Below, one piece after another: positions 43,745-54,074 of a stretch of 64,000 bases of DNA (position 1 is the stretch's first letter; each line of letters begins with the position of its first letter). The DNA comes from Zobellia galactanivorans (GTDB lineage Bacteria; Bacteroidota; Bacteroidia; Flavobacteriales; Flavobacteriaceae), in the NCBI RefSeq assembly GCF_000973105.1, contig NC_015844.1, positions 2,848,501 to 2,912,500 on the forward strand. Direction: 5' to 3'. The notes under the pieces are model-generated. The model did no database searches. It had not been told where the DNA came from and saw only the letters and a program-made list of their open reading frames with translations. Made by a program: the position numbers and the translations under genes.

Positions 43745-45508
43745 ATGAAATTTTTAAGAAATCTCTTGGCGGCCATCATAGGCTGCCTTATTGCTTTTGG
43801 TGTTGTGTTTGTTATGTTCATTATCTTTATTGGTATCGTGGGCAGTTCTGAAGACACGGTGACCATAAAGAAAAATTCGGTTTTAGAGCTGCAGTTAAAA
43901 CGTCCGATCAGCGATTATGTGGGAGATAATGCAATGGATCCTTTTGCCGGGGCATTGTATGAGCAGTCACAAGGACTTGATGAAATCTTACATGCCATTT
44001 CTGTGGCAAAGGACGATGACGATATCAAGGGCATTAGTATCAACAATAATTTTATGATGGCGGGACTTGCCCAAACGCAGGCCATCCGCAAAGCACTTGA
44101 GGCATTCAAGGCCAGTGGTAAATTCGTTTATACCTATGGTGATTTTTACATGCAGAAAGATTACTACCTGGCAAGTGTGGCCGATTCTATCTTTATGAAC
44201 CCGGTCGGGGCCTTAGATTTTAGGGGCTTGTCTTCGGAAGTGTTGTTCTTTAAAGATTTACAGGAAAAGACAGGGGTGAAAATGGAAGTCATACGCCATG
44301 GAAAGTATAAGAGCGCCGTTGAGCCTTTTATATCAAATGAAATGAGCGAGGCCAACCGTACCCAAATTAAAGAGTTGATAGGTTCGCTGTGGAATTCAAT
44401 GCTGGAAGATATTTCTAAAGGAAGGAATATACCTTCTGCCGACCTGAACGTCATTGCCGATACCTTGGGGGGAAGAACCCCTGAATATGCCAAGGAAACA
44501 GGACTGTTGGACGGAGTAATTTTCTTTGATCAATACCAGCAGAAACTCAGGAATGCGTTGAACCTTGGTGAAGATGACGATATGAACGTGGTTTCACTAG
44601 ACGACTATGTCATTCGTTCGAACAAGAAAATCGTTAAAAAAGGAGCCGATAAAATCGCCGTTATTTTTGCACAAGGTGAAATATTGTATGGTGAAGGAGG
44701 TCCTGATATTATAGGTCAGGGCATCATCAATGAGGCGATCATAGAAGCCAAGGAAGATGATAAGGTAAAGGCCATTGTACTCAGGGTAAATTCCCCGGGG
44801 GGCAGTGCTTTGACCTCCGATATAATTTGGCGGGAAATCGAATTGGCCCGAGAGAAAAAACCTGTGGTGGTGTCCATGGGGAATGTGGCCGCTTCGGGAG
44901 GGTACTATATCGCCGTGGGTGCGGATAAAATTTTCGCGGAACCCACAACCATTACGGGTTCCATAGGTGTTTTTGGAACCATACCCAATATGAGTGAACT
45001 GGCCGGGAATATCGGTATCAACGCCGAGCAGGTAGGAACCAACAAAAACTCGGTTGAATACTCCCTTTTTGAACCGATGACCGATAATTTCAGGAACTAT
45101 GTTCAAGAAGGTATTGAGAGTACCTATAATACTTTTTTACAACGGGTAGCCCAAGGGCGTAACATTAGTATGGCCCAGGCGGATAGTTTGGCGCAAGGCC
45201 GGGTCTGGAGCGGTGTAGATGCCAAACGGATGGGACTCGTAGATGAACTGGGTAATTTGGAGGATGCCATAGCGGAAGCCGCAAATATGGCCGAGTTAGA
45301 GAATTACGGACTCAAAAAATACCCTAAATATAAATCGGGATTCGAAAGGTTTATGGAAGATTTAGGTGGAGCCAGTGCTAAAGTGAAACAAGGGATTATT
45401 GAAGAGGAAATAGGAACGGAAGCCTATTCTATATTGAAACAAGTGAAGTCCGTTATGGAAAGGGAAGGGGTTCAGGCACGCATGCCATTTGTACTTGATA
45501 TCAAATAG
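43745..45508 (+). CDS. sppA: Signal peptide peptidase SppA, 67 kDa type
   Basis: Membrane-anchored serine protease that degrades cleaved signal peptides. The ATG at 43745 gives 587 residues starting MKFLRNLLAAIIGC with one N-terminal transmembrane helix (about 7-35); an upstream in-frame ATG at 43703 would add a polar segment containing the -7 box and is unlikely. Two tandem peptidase-fold domains: catalytic Lys189 in RHGKYKSAVEPF (first half) and Ser384 in GNVAASGGYYIA (second half), the Lys/Ser dyad of the long SppA type. Transcribed divergently from folK-dNK and followed by a hairpin terminator. Confidence 0.95.
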   Translation: MKFLRNLLAAIIGCLIAFGVVFVMFIIFIGIVGSSEDTVTIKKNSVLELQLKRPISDYVGDNAMDPFAGALYEQSQGLDEILHAISVAKDDDDIKGISINNNFMMAGLAQTQAIRKALEAFKASGKFVYTYGDFYMQKDYYLASVADSIFMNPVGALDFRGLSSEVLFFKDLQEKTGVKMEVIRHGKYKSAVEPFISNEMSEANRTQIKELIGSLWNSMLEDISKGRNIPSADLNVIADTLGGRTPEYAKETGLLDGVIFFDQYQQKLRNALNLGEDDDMNVVSLDDYVIRSNKKIVKKGADKIAVIFAQGEILYGEGGPDIIGQGIINEAIIEAKEDDKVKAIVLRVNSPGGSALTSDIIWREIELAREKKPVVVSMGNVAASGGYYIAVGADKIFAEPTTITGSIGVFGTIPNMSELAGNIGINAEQVGTNKNSVEYSLFEPMTDNFRNYVQEGIESTYNTFLQRVAQGRNISMAQADSLAQGRVWSGVDAKRMGLVDELGNLEDAIAEAANMAELENYGLKKYPKYKSGFERFMEDLGGASAKVKQGIIEEEIGTEAYSILKQVKSVMEREGVQARMPFVLDIK

Positions 45509-45527
45509 TTTTGTTATTGAATAAAAT

Positions 45528-45556
45528 AAAAGAGCCAGCAATATGCTGGCTCTTTT
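45528..45556. terminator. Bidirectional hairpin terminator
   Basis: AAAAGAGCCAGCA pairs with TGCTGGCTCTTTT around a 3-base loop, 20 bases after sppA and 27 bases beyond the stop of the convergent OmpA-like gene. Confidence 0.85.
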
Positions 45557-45582
45557 GGTATATAATAGGTGGTCTTGGTATG

Positions 45583-47682
45583 CTATTTTACAAGGTTGAT
45601 TTCAACCCTTCTGTTTTGGGCGCGACCATCTTTGTACATGTTGGAGGCAATGGGCTTATCTTCCCCGAAACCAACGGCGGTCAAACGCGAGGCGTCGATT
45701 CCGTTTTTGATCAAGAAATCCCTGACCGACATGGCCCTAGATTCAGATAGTTTTTGGTTGGTGGCTTTGCTTCCTATGCTATCGGTATGGCCTTCCACAC
45801 TGAACTTCGCATCCGGATATTCTTTTAAGATGCTTATGATGTCTACTAAAACGGCGGTAGATTCCGACTTTATACTTGCTTTTCCTGAATTGAAAAGAAT
45901 GGTCTTGGCGTAATCGTTCAACTGCTTCTGTACTTCCTCGGTAACTTCGGGAGCTTCAGGACAGCCTTTGTTGGCCACGGTTCCCATCTCGTTAGGGCAT
46001 TCGTCGTCTTTATCCAAAACTCCGTCGTTGTCAGTGTCGGGCCATGGGCACCCTTCGTTTTCGGCAGCTCCGGGTTCGTTCGGGCATTTGTCGTCTTCGT
46101 CAAGTACATCATCACCATCGGAATCAACAAGCGGACAGCCATCGTTCATGACTTCACCAGCTTCCTCTGGGCACTTGTCATCTTTGTCAACTACCTCGTC
46201 ACCATCGGTGTCAGGCCATGGGCAACCATTGTTTTCGGCTGGGCCGAACTCATCGGGACAGTCGTCTTTTCGGTTGACGATGCCATCGCCATCCCTGTCT
46301 TTCGGTTTTCCTTGGTAAACGGGTATTTTTAATCCGGCATAAACGTCTGCAGCTTTAGAATTGTCGCTTAACAATAAGCTCATAACCGATCCGGAACCGA
46401 TGTATAGAGGTCCGGCCCTAAAACCTGCGCCCCATTGTGCACCTGAACCTTGTATAAGGCTAACGGGCATGTAAAAACTGAACCATTTGCTTTCATAGCG
46501 AGGGGTAAATGATACCATGGTAGGTATTCTATTGGTATTTACCTTAGTGCTAGATCGTAAAGAGAAATCGGTGTTCAGGTTCAGGTAAAAACTCTTGTTC
46601 AGGCTATAGTCTACATTAAAATGCAAGGCCGTCGGTAAAGCGAATTTTTCTGAACTACTGGTGCCGGTCTGGGTATAGAGATTGTTTAGAAGGTCTTCGA
46701 GGTTGTCTTCGTTCTCAAAATCGTCCTCATTTACCGTTCCTGTAATGTCATAGGTGTTTTGGGTACCGTTCTTATAGTTGATGGACCCAATGTCGCTGAT
46801 GGAAAGCGCGAACTTTAATTTGTATTTGTTTAGATGTTTGAAAGTATTCGAACCGTCGTTGGAGGCATAGGAGGCGTAATCTGGGCGCCACTCATAAACG
46901 ACACCTAGATCGGCGCCGAAGCCGGTTGCCCCATCTACGATTTCAACTTCAAAATCTTCGAAATTATCGTCAATATTATCGCTGTGCCCGTAATTTACCT
47001 CACCGGTCGATTCAATGCTTCCGGTGGTCTGCCCTCCTGGAAGGGGAGTGCCGTCGGCATCATAATCTATAGTGACGTTTTTTCCGCTGGCATAAGCGTT
47101 GCCCAAACCTTGCAGGTATTTTAAAGAGATACCTCCCTTTAAAAAGTGCTGGTCTTTGTTCATTAACACTCGGGCATAGGTGACGCCAACTTCGGCCCAA
47201 GCATTCGCCGTAAGGTAGACATCGTCCTCGTCGATCAATAGGTCTTCGTTTTCGTCAAAATCGTTGGAGATGCTTTCAAAGGTGTTTCCGTTGATCTTAT
47301 TTACGTTGTAGCCGACCCTTCCCCTTGTAAAAATGGCCAAGGAACTGGTAGGGGTGAGGTTGAACATAAACGATGGCCCTAAAACATCGGCATTTCCAAA
47401 AAAGTTGTTACTGTCTTTGGGGTATTTTTTGCCATCGGTATCAAAGTCGAAATCAGAGGTGACCACGTCGCCCAACTTTAATCCGTAGTAATCATTACTA
47501 AAGAATGTACTGGCACCTGCAATATTAATGTCCGTTTTGAACCTTGAATCCGTAATATTGGCAGGGTTGGCGATAAGGCCGTTGACACCGCTGTAGTTGT
47601 CCGTCAGATAACCGACGTACGACTGGGCTTTGGCACTTAGTCCGCCTAGAACGAGTAATGATGTAAGTATCGTTTTTTTCAT
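45583..47682 (-). CDS. DUF5723 / thrombospondin type 3 repeat / OmpA-family outer membrane protein
   Basis: 699 residues. Signal peptide [20 protein letters not shown]; residues about 21-450 are a DUF5723-type outer membrane beta-barrel ([21 protein letters not shown]). Then come about four calcium-binding thrombospondin type 3 repeats rich in D-x-D-x-D-G-V ([17 protein letters not shown] and its copies). A C-terminal OmpA peptidoglycan-binding domain (about 580-699) contains [24 protein letters not shown] and [10 protein letters not shown]. It likely ties the outer membrane to peptidoglycan. Monocistronic, convergent with sppA. Confidence 0.92.
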   Translation of the reverse strand: MKKTILTSLLVLGGLSAKAQSYVGYLTDNYSGVNGLIANPANITDSRFKTDINIAGASTFFSNDYYGLKLGDVVTSDFDFDTDGKKYPKDSNNFFGNADVLGPSFMFNLTPTSSLAIFTRGRVGYNVNKINGNTFESISNDFDENEDLLIDEDDVYLTANAWAEVGVTYARVLMNKDQHFLKGGISLKYLQGLGNAYASGKNVTIDYDADGTPLPGGQTTGSIESTGEVNYGHSDNIDDNFEDFEVEIVDGATGFGADLGVVYEWRPDYASYASNDGSNTFKHLNKYKLKFALSISDIGSINYKNGTQNTYDITGTVNEDDFENEDNLEDLLNNLYTQTGTSSSEKFALPTALHFNVDYSLNKSFYLNLNTDFSLRSSTKVNTNRIPTMVSFTPRYESKWFSFYMPVSLIQGSGAQWGAGFRAGPLYIGSGSVMSLLLSDNSKAADVYAGLKIPVYQGKPKDRDGDGIVNRKDDCPDEFGPAENNGCPWPDTDGDEVVDKDDKCPEEAGEVMNDGCPLVDSDGDDVLDEDDKCPNEPGAAENEGCPWPDTDNDGVLDKDDECPNEMGTVANKGCPEAPEVTEEVQKQLNDYAKTILFNSGKASIKSESTAVLVDIISILKEYPDAKFSVEGHTDSIGSKATNQKLSESRAMSVRDFLIKNGIDASRLTAVGFGEDKPIASNMYKDGRAQNRRVEINLVK

Positions 47683-47736
47683 GCTTGGGTTTTTTTAAGC
47701 TATTTTTGGTTTTTAGAGAGTCTTGCAATAACGGGC

Positions 47737-47771
47737 AATCATCGACGAAATTGTATGGTTCATCGATGATT
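47737..47771 (+). promoter_or_regulatory. Strong hairpin directly before the queuosine-precursor transporter start
   Basis: AATCATCGACGAA (47737-47749) pairs with TTCATCGATGATT (47759-47771) in 12 of 13 positions around a 9-base loop, ending 5 bases before the ATG. It may be an RNA element in the leader or a DNA operator in the divergent intergenic region. No known preQ1 riboswitch pattern is recognisable. Confidence 0.45.
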
Positions 47772-47776
47772 TTAAC

Positions 47777-48499
47777 ATGAAAAAGCTTATGAATCTAAAA
47801 GATAGCCGTTTGGCGTATCAGATATATCTTTACCTAGGAGCGCTTTTTATAACTTCTTTGGTAGTCTCTAATCTTATTTTTCAGAAGTTTTTTTATTGGA
47901 ATCCCTTTGGTGATTTTACTGTTTTTGGGGTCTCGTTGTTCGAGATATCGGTGGGTGTCTTGCCTTATCCGATAACTTTTTTGATTACGGATCTGATTTC
48001 GGAAATCTACGGACGGAAAAAGGCCAATCAGATTGTTACTGCAGGTATTTTTGCTAGCCTGTTCTCAATGGCCATCATCTTGGTGGCCGAAATGGCCCCG
48101 GCCATAACTTCTTCCCCTGTAGGCGATTCGACATTTACCAAGGTGTTCGCCCTTTCCCCCATAGCCGTCTTGGCTTCGATGATCGCTTATCTCTTTGCGC
48201 AGTATATCGATATTGCCATCTATCATTTTTGGAAAAGGATTACCAAGGGCAAGTACCTTTGGGTCCGGAACAACTTTTCCACTTTTCTTTCCCAGTTCGT
48301 TGATACCTTTACCGTAGTGGGGCTGCTCTGTGTTTTTGGCGTTTTGCCATGGGACCTCTTTTTTGGTCTGGTGGTAAGCGGTTTTATTTTTAAGGTTTTA
48401 ATAGCGTTTCTCGACACTCCTTTTCTGTATTTCTTCGTATATATCATGCGAAAACGGTTCAAATTGGCCGTTGGGGAAGAAATAGCGCTAGAGGTATAA
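47777..48499 (+). CDS. Queuosine precursor transporter, YhhQ/VUT family
   Basis: 240 residues with six or so transmembrane segments (for example LYLGALFITSLVVSNLIF, GVLPYPITFLITDLISEIYG, AGIFASLFSMAIILVA, FFGLVVSGFIFKVLIA). YPITFLITDLISEIYGRKKA is the conserved block of the YhhQ family, which takes up preQ0/preQ1 for queuosine synthesis in tRNA. An alternative ATG lies four codons in. The only regulatory sign is the hairpin just upstream. Divergent from the OmpA-like gene. Confidence 0.88.
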   Translation: MKKLMNLKDSRLAYQIYLYLGALFITSLVVSNLIFQKFFYWNPFGDFTVFGVSLFEISVGVLPYPITFLITDLISEIYGRKKANQIVTAGIFASLFSMAIILVAEMAPAITSSPVGDSTFTKVFALSPIAVLASMIAYLFAQYIDIAIYHFWKRITKGKYLWVRNNFSTFLSQFVDTFTVVGLLCVFGVLPWDLFFGLVVSGFIFKVLIAFLDTPFLYFFVYIMRKRFKLAVGEEIALEV

Positions 48500-48663
48500 T
48501 ATTCATAGCTTTTTTGAGTTGTATCGATAGGGTTAAGAATCTTGATATGAGAGCTCAAAAAACCGCTCTTCTTTCGTTAGGTTAAGCTTGGTTTCAAGCT
48601 TGTTCTTGGCCTATGTGTTTTGTATTCCATTGCATTTTATAAATCAGTATTTGAAATAGAATT

Positions 48664-51393
48664 ATGAAAAAGAAAATAGTTAGGATCGTAGGAGTGCTTG
48701 TATTGCTTATTGTGGCCATACTGGTGGCCGCACCCTTTTTCCTTGAATCTAAAATCGGTGAGATCATAAAGAATAACGTGAACAATAATGTGAACGCAAC
48801 TCTCGATTTTTCAAAGGCCGATTTGAGCCTTATTAGTAATTTTCCCAATGCCGAAGTGGGCTTGGAAGATGTGGTTCTTTTGAATAAGGCCCCCTTTGAG
48901 GGCGATACCCTTTTTGCCGCCAAGAGCGTAGCGCTTAAAATGGGTATAGGTGAATTGTTCAAGGGGCAAGGTGAGGCTATAGGTATTAAAAGCCTAACGC
49001 TTGATGGGGCCGTGGTGAACGTTACTATAGATAAGGAAGAGAATGCGAGTTTTGATATCTCCCTACCTTCCGACGAGCCAAGTGCGCCTGCCGAGACTTC
49101 CGGTGAGGGCTTTGTCCTAGACCTGCAGTCGTATGCCATTACCAATACCAAAATTGTTTATGATGACCGCTCTACCGGTATGCGTTTGGAAATTTCCGAA
49201 ATGCAGCACAACGGTAAAGGAGATCTTTCTTTGGAAAAATCGGAACTCGATACCTTTACCGAAGCTTTGGTGTCTTTTGAAATGGATAGCACCAATTACC
49301 TGAACAAAAACAAAATTCAACTCGACGCCCTTATCGGAGTGGACTTGAATGAAAATAAATATAGCTTCCTTGAAAATGAGGCGCTGATCAACCAATTGGC
49401 CTTGGTCTTTGACGGATTTATTAAACTGAACGAAAACAACCAAGAGGTCGATATCAGCTTTAAAACCCCGTCTTCGGACTTTAAAAACTTTTTGGCGGTC
49501 ATTCCTGCAGAGTATTCAAAGAACATAGAAAGTGTAAAGACTACCGGAAATTTTATCTTGGAAGGTCAATTTAAAGGTATTGTCGATGAAGAGCACATCC
49601 CTAAATTCAATATAAAGATCAATTCTGAAAACGCATCCTTCAAATATCCTGATTTGCCGAAATCGGTTCGTAACGTTTTTATCGATACCGAAATAAACAA
49701 CAATACGGGTATTGTGGAAGATACCTATGTTGACATTGAAAAACTGTCCTTTATGATCGACGAGGACAAGTTTAATATGACGGCCAATATCAAGGAGCTT
49801 ATGGGGAACACAAAGGTAAAGGCCCATATCGATGGCAATATGAATTTGGCCAACCTTGAACAAGCGTATCCCGTGCCTGCCGACCTTGATTTAAAGGGGT
49901 TGTTGGTCGCCGATGTCAGTACGTCTTTTGATATGGCTTCCATAGAAAAGGAGCAGTATGAGAAAACAACGACCAATGGTAAGCTTAGTATCAGTGATTT
50001 TGAATATAAGTCTGCTGAGATACCCAATCCTGTAAAACTAAAAACGACAAGTTTGACCTTCAACCCGACTACGGTGACCTTGAATGAGTTGAGCGGTACT
50101 ACGGGTAAGACCGATTTTAACGCGAAAGGAACCATCAAAAACCTGTTGGGCTTTATGTTCAACGATGAGAAGGTAGAGGGAGACTTTGACCTTTCATCCA
50201 ATACCTTTGCCTTGAGTGATTTTATGGTCGAAGAAAATGAGGGGCAAACCCAAGAGGACAAAACGGAAGGGGCTGAAACGGGAGGCACTGAAACGGGAGG
50301 TGCTACGGAAGAAAAAATTAAGATTCCGTCATTCTTGGATGCCAACATCAATGCATCGGCCAATACTGTGCTTTATGACAACCTTACTTTAAAGGATGTA
50401 AAGGGAAATCTGCGTATAAAAGATGAAAAGGCCACGTTGACCAATATGACCTCTTCTATTTTTAATGGTACTATGGCCTTTAATGGTGAGGTTTCGACCA
50501 AGGAGGAAACTCCCACCTTTGCCATGAATCTCGACATGAAACAACTGGGAATCAGCGAAACATTCAAGTCTTTGGAGCTCTTTAAGGCGGTTGCACCGAT
50601 TGCCCAGATTCTAAAAGGTACACTTGATTCCGATATAAAACTTTCAGGTAACCTTACCGATGACCTAGTGCCTGATTTATTGACCTTGAGCGGTGATATT
50701 TTTGCCGATATAATGACCAAGGAAATCGATTCGGAAAGCGCTCCCTTGCTTACCGCATTAGATAGTAAGTTGAGCTTTATCGACCTTAAACAATTGAACC
50801 TCGATGATTTAAAAACCAAGCTTAGCTTCGAAAACGGACTTGTAAGCGTGAAGCCTTTTACCGTAAAGTATAAGGATATTGCCATCAACGTTGGAGGTAG
50901 CCATACCTTTGACAAGAAGATGGATTATAAGGCGACTATGGAAGTGCCGGCGAAATACCTCGGTAGTGACGTGAACAAACTGATTTCACAAATAGGCGAG
51001 GACGACTTAAAAGATTTGACGATTCCCGTTGTAGCCAGTATTGGAGGTAATTATGATAATCCTAGTGTAAGCACCGACCTGAGCTCAGGGGTAAAGAACT
51101 TGACCGGTCAATTGGTGGAAATTCAAAAGCAAAAACTTATCGGTAAAGGAAAGGATAAGGCCAAAGATCTATTGAGCGATGTGTTGGGAGGAAACAATTC
51201 TGAAACGGATTCTACCAAAACTTCGACCAAAGATGGTGTGAAAGAGGTCTTGGGCGGTCTTTTGGGAGGAAGTAAAAAAGATACGACCGAGGTGAAAGCG
51301 GATTCGGCCACGCCTAAGAAAGATGAAGGTGTGGTCAAGGAGAAGGCCAAGGACATATTGGGCGGTCTCTTGGGAAAAAAGAAAAGTGAATAA
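48664..51393 (+). CDS. AsmA-family inner membrane protein
   Basis: 909 residues: one N-terminal transmembrane helix (KIVRIVGVLVLLIVAILVAAP), then a long periplasmic beta-rich region with the AsmA N-terminal pattern (ISNFPNAEVGLEDVVLLNKAPFEGDTLFAAKSVAL) and an AsmA-like C-terminal domain (LDSDIKLSGNLTDDLVPDLLTLSG). AsmA-type proteins are envelope-spanning lipid transport or outer membrane homeostasis factors. A low-complexity insert TEGAETGGTETGGATEE lies near residue 540. The last 85 residues contain three similar short helices (KAKDLLSDVLGG, GVKEVLGGLLGG, KAKDILGGLLGK). Stands alone. Confidence 0.88.
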   Translation: MKKKIVRIVGVLVLLIVAILVAAPFFLESKIGEIIKNNVNNNVNATLDFSKADLSLISNFPNAEVGLEDVVLLNKAPFEGDTLFAAKSVALKMGIGELFKGQGEAIGIKSLTLDGAVVNVTIDKEENASFDISLPSDEPSAPAETSGEGFVLDLQSYAITNTKIVYDDRSTGMRLEISEMQHNGKGDLSLEKSELDTFTEALVSFEMDSTNYLNKNKIQLDALIGVDLNENKYSFLENEALINQLALVFDGFIKLNENNQEVDISFKTPSSDFKNFLAVIPAEYSKNIESVKTTGNFILEGQFKGIVDEEHIPKFNIKINSENASFKYPDLPKSVRNVFIDTEINNNTGIVEDTYVDIEKLSFMIDEDKFNMTANIKELMGNTKVKAHIDGNMNLANLEQAYPVPADLDLKGLLVADVSTSFDMASIEKEQYEKTTTNGKLSISDFEYKSAEIPNPVKLKTTSLTFNPTTVTLNELSGTTGKTDFNAKGTIKNLLGFMFNDEKVEGDFDLSSNTFALSDFMVEENEGQTQEDKTEGAETGGTETGGATEEKIKIPSFLDANINASANTVLYDNLTLKDVKGNLRIKDEKATLTNMTSSIFNGTMAFNGEVSTKEETPTFAMNLDMKQLGISETFKSLELFKAVAPIAQILKGTLDSDIKLSGNLTDDLVPDLLTLSGDIFADIMTKEIDSESAPLLTALDSKLSFIDLKQLNLDDLKTKLSFENGLVSVKPFTVKYKDIAINVGGSHTFDKKMDYKATMEVPAKYLGSDVNKLISQIGEDDLKDLTIPVVASIGGNYDNPSVSTDLSSGVKNLTGQLVEIQKQKLIGKGKDKAKDLLSDVLGGNNSETDSTKTSTKDGVKEVLGGLLGGSKKDTTEVKADSATPKKDEGVVKEKAKDILGGLLGKKKSE

Positions 51394-51470
51394 CAAAACG
51401 GATAGCCTTCTTTCTTTGGCTCCTTTTGTTGTTTCCGATAAAAAATATAAAAAAGGTAAACCGACTAATG

Positions 51471-51506
51471 GCCCCCAATCGCTTAAAAAGTGACTGGGGG
51501 CTTTTT
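51471..51506. terminator. Hairpin terminator between AsmA-like gene and DUF2797 gene
   Basis: GCCCCCA (51471-51477) pairs with TGGGGGC (51495-51501) followed by T6, with a partly self-complementary 17-base loop. The two flanking genes are convergent. The rest of the 220-base gap holds nothing recognisable. Confidence 0.75.
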
Positions 51507-51613
51507 TGATAGGAAAACTTTCAACAGCCTTTTGTCGATAGGGAGGCCGTTCAGGTTTTGGTGAAGGGCGAAAGTGTGGCGTATTGCTGTTTTGTTCTAA
51601 GCTTTAACAAGTC

Positions 51614-52408
51614 TTAGCTAATCTGAAGCGATATGTAATATCCCTCGTTGCTGCGAACGTTGAACACGGTATTGTCTTCGAAAATAAAATATTGGCCCTT
51701 TATCCCTTTTAAAATGCCTTTGTAGTTCGGGGTTTTTGTGAGGTTAAGACTTTTTACCTTTTCAGGATATTTCAGTACCGGAAACTCAAGATTGGTCTCT
51801 GTATTGTCGGCAATGTAATACGCTTGGGCCTCCTCAGGGATGTACTGCTTTAGTTTGTTGCGCCATTCGACCAAGTTTTCATCCTCTACGTTATTCGTGA
51901 GCATTTTTCGCCAATTGGTCTTGTCGCCAATGTGGTCTTTAAGGGCTACTTCCGTAATCCCGGCCAAGTATCTATTTGGTACTTCAACTATTTCGATAGC
52001 CTCGTGCGCCCCTTGGTCGATCCACCGTGTAGGTATTTGCGTCTTTCGGGTAACGCCGACCTTGATGTTGCTCGAGTTGGCCAAGTAAACGATATGGGGT
52101 TGCAATTGTACTTTTTTCTCGTATTCTAGGTCGCGATCTTCTTTGTCAAGATGGGCGGTACTGAGTTCGGGCCGCATGATCCAATCGCCTGCGGAGGGTA
52201 TTTCATAGAAACAGGTCTTGCAAAAACCTTGGCGAAAAATAGGACGGTCATTTCCGCAGTTCAAACATTGGAACTTTATGAAATTGATTTCTAGGGCTTT
52301 GCCTAAAACTTGGTTTACGTTTAGAAAATCATTTTCAAATACCATGTAGTATTGAATGGGGTTTCCTATTTCCGTCTGCATTTTTCTTAGAACGCCTTCG
52401 TACTGCAT
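51614..52408 (-). CDS. DUF2797 family protein with zinc ribbon
   Basis: From the ATG at 52408 the protein has 264 residues; an earlier in-frame ATG at 52492 would overlap the divergent GH3-type gene and is rejected. It contains a four-cysteine zinc ribbon (FQCLNCGNDRPIFRQGFCKTC) and the DUF2797 block HIVYLANSSNIKVGVTRKTQIPTRWIDQGA, resembling GIY-YIG-like folds. Function unknown. It is divergent from the GH3-type gene, with 77 bases between starts. Confidence 0.85.
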   Translation of the reverse strand: MQYEGVLRKMQTEIGNPIQYYMVFENDFLNVNQVLGKALEINFIKFQCLNCGNDRPIFRQGFCKTCFYEIPSAGDWIMRPELSTAHLDKEDRDLEYEKKVQLQPHIVYLANSSNIKVGVTRKTQIPTRWIDQGAHEAIEIVEVPNRYLAGITEVALKDHIGDKTNWRKMLTNNVEDENLVEWRNKLKQYIPEEAQAYYIADNTETNLEFPVLKYPEKVKSLNLTKTPNYKGILKGIKGQYFIFEDNTVFNVRSNEGYYISLQIS

Positions 52409-52485
52409 AAAAAAGTTTGATTTAAAATCGATTTGAAAATGATAACTATTAAACCTAAATTTAGCGAATTCAAAGATACCCAAAA

Positions 52486-54000
52486 ATGCCAATTACCCTA
52501 TTCAATTCCATTGCCTCATGGTTGCTAAAAAAGCGATATCACCAGATAGAACTTTTTTTAAAATATCCTGGAGAAGTTCAAGAAGAGGTGTTGCACCAAT
52601 TATTGGAAATTGCGGAAGATACCGAAACCGGTAGGCGGTATGGTTTTGAGTCCATCAACAACTACGAAACTTTTCGCGAACGGCTTCCTATCGTGTCTTA
52701 CGAAGAAATGGAGCCTATTATAGAAAGAACCCGTAGGGGCGAACAGAATATATTTTGGCCTACCTCTATCAAATGGTTCGCCAAGAGCAGTGGTACTACC
52801 AATGCCAAGAGCAAGTTTATTCCGGTAAGCGAAGAAGCGCTTGAAGACTGTCATTATAAGTCGGGTAAAGACCTGTTGTGCCTGTACCTGAACAATAATG
52901 AAAATTCGCAATTGTTCACCGGCAAGAGCCTTCGTCTTGGCGGAAGTAAGGAGTTGTACGAAGACAATGGTTCTTTCTTCGGAGACCTGTCGGCCATTCT
53001 AATTGATAATATGCCTTTATGGGCGGAGTTTAGCAGTACGCCGAGTAACAAGGTGTCGCTGATGAGCGAATGGGAAAGCAAGCTCAAGGCCATAATCAAG
53101 GAAAGTACGCAGGAGAACGTGACCAGTTTGGCGGGAGTGCCTTCTTGGATGCTGGTGCTGCTGAACAATGTGATCGAGGAGACGGGAAAAGACCATCTTT
53201 TTCAGGTATGGGAAAACCTTGAGGTGTACTTTCATGGAGGGGTAAGTTTTAACCCCTACAAAGAGCAGTACAAGAAATTACTGCCTCGAAAGAATTTCAA
53301 ATACTATGAAATTTATAATGCATCGGAGGGCTTTTTTGCCATTCAGGATAGGAATAATGCCGATGACCTGCTCTTGATGCTCGACTACGGTATATTCTAT
53401 GAGTTTATTGGAATGGACGAATATGGCACGGAAAACCAAAAGGCCATTCCGCTTTGGGAAGTAAAGGTAAATACCAATTACGCCATAATCATTACCACAA
53501 ATTCGGGCCTTTGGCGATACAAGGTGGGTGATACGGTACGTTTTACTTCTATCGATCCCTATCGTATTAAGGTTACGGGGCGTACCAAGCACCATATCAA
53601 CGTCTTTGGGGAGGAACTGATCATAGAAAATGCAGAGGAGGCCCTAAAAACTATTTGCATGAAGACTGGTGCGGAGATTAAGGATTATACGGCGGGCCCA
53701 ATCTTTATGGAGGGTAAGGAAAAAGGAGCCCATGAATGGGTCATAGAGTTTAGAAAACCACCTGAAGATATAGATGTTTTTACTGAATATTTAGACAATG
53801 CCCTAAAATCGTTGAATTCCGATTATGAGGCGAAACGATACAACAATATTACTTTGAATCTCCCAAAGGTACATGTGGCGCGTGAAAACCTTTTCTATGA
53901 TTGGCTTAAGTCGAAAGGGAAGCTGGGAGGGCAACATAAAATTCCGCGATTGTCGAACAAGAGGGACTACATCGAAGAATTGCTCCACATGAACAAATAA
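52486..54000 (+). CDS. GH3 auxin-responsive-type acyl-adenylating enzyme
   Basis: 504 residues of the GH3 family, relatives of plant enzymes that adenylate a carboxylic acid and join it to an amino acid. Visible are the ATP-binding loop SSGTTNAKSKFIPVSEEAL (about 105-120), the YNASEGFFAIQD segment and GLWRYKVGDTVRFTSIDPYRIKVTGRTKHHINVFGEEL with the hinge to the C-terminal domain. Bacterial members exist in many Bacteroidota but their substrate is not known. The following alpha/beta hydrolase 74 bases downstream may be in the same transcript. Confidence 0.88.
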   Translation: MPITLFNSIASWLLKKRYHQIELFLKYPGEVQEEVLHQLLEIAEDTETGRRYGFESINNYETFRERLPIVSYEEMEPIIERTRRGEQNIFWPTSIKWFAKSSGTTNAKSKFIPVSEEALEDCHYKSGKDLLCLYLNNNENSQLFTGKSLRLGGSKELYEDNGSFFGDLSAILIDNMPLWAEFSSTPSNKVSLMSEWESKLKAIIKESTQENVTSLAGVPSWMLVLLNNVIEETGKDHLFQVWENLEVYFHGGVSFNPYKEQYKKLLPRKNFKYYEIYNASEGFFAIQDRNNADDLLLMLDYGIFYEFIGMDEYGTENQKAIPLWEVKVNTNYAIIITTNSGLWRYKVGDTVRFTSIDPYRIKVTGRTKHHINVFGEELIIENAEEALKTICMKTGAEIKDYTAGPIFMEGKEKGAHEWVIEFRKPPEDIDVFTEYLDNALKSLNSDYEAKRYNNITLNLPKVHVARENLFYDWLKSKGKLGGQHKIPRLSNKRDYIEELLHMNK

Positions 54001-54074
54001 AAAAGGGATTTGTCCGTTTAATATTGGAAATTGACACCAATAACTGAACCAAACGGCAAATAAAAACCAGTATT

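Noticed and set aside
47737-47771. preQ1 riboswitch before the queuosine-precursor transporter
   Set aside because: Neither the class I pseudoknot pattern nor the class II arrangement is recognisable; only a plain hairpin is seen, so it is kept as an unclassified element.
49725-50363. 212-residue minus-strand ORF inside the AsmA-like gene
   Set aside because: Reverse shadow with Ser/Val-rich sequence and no recognisable domain; the plus-strand gene is well supported.
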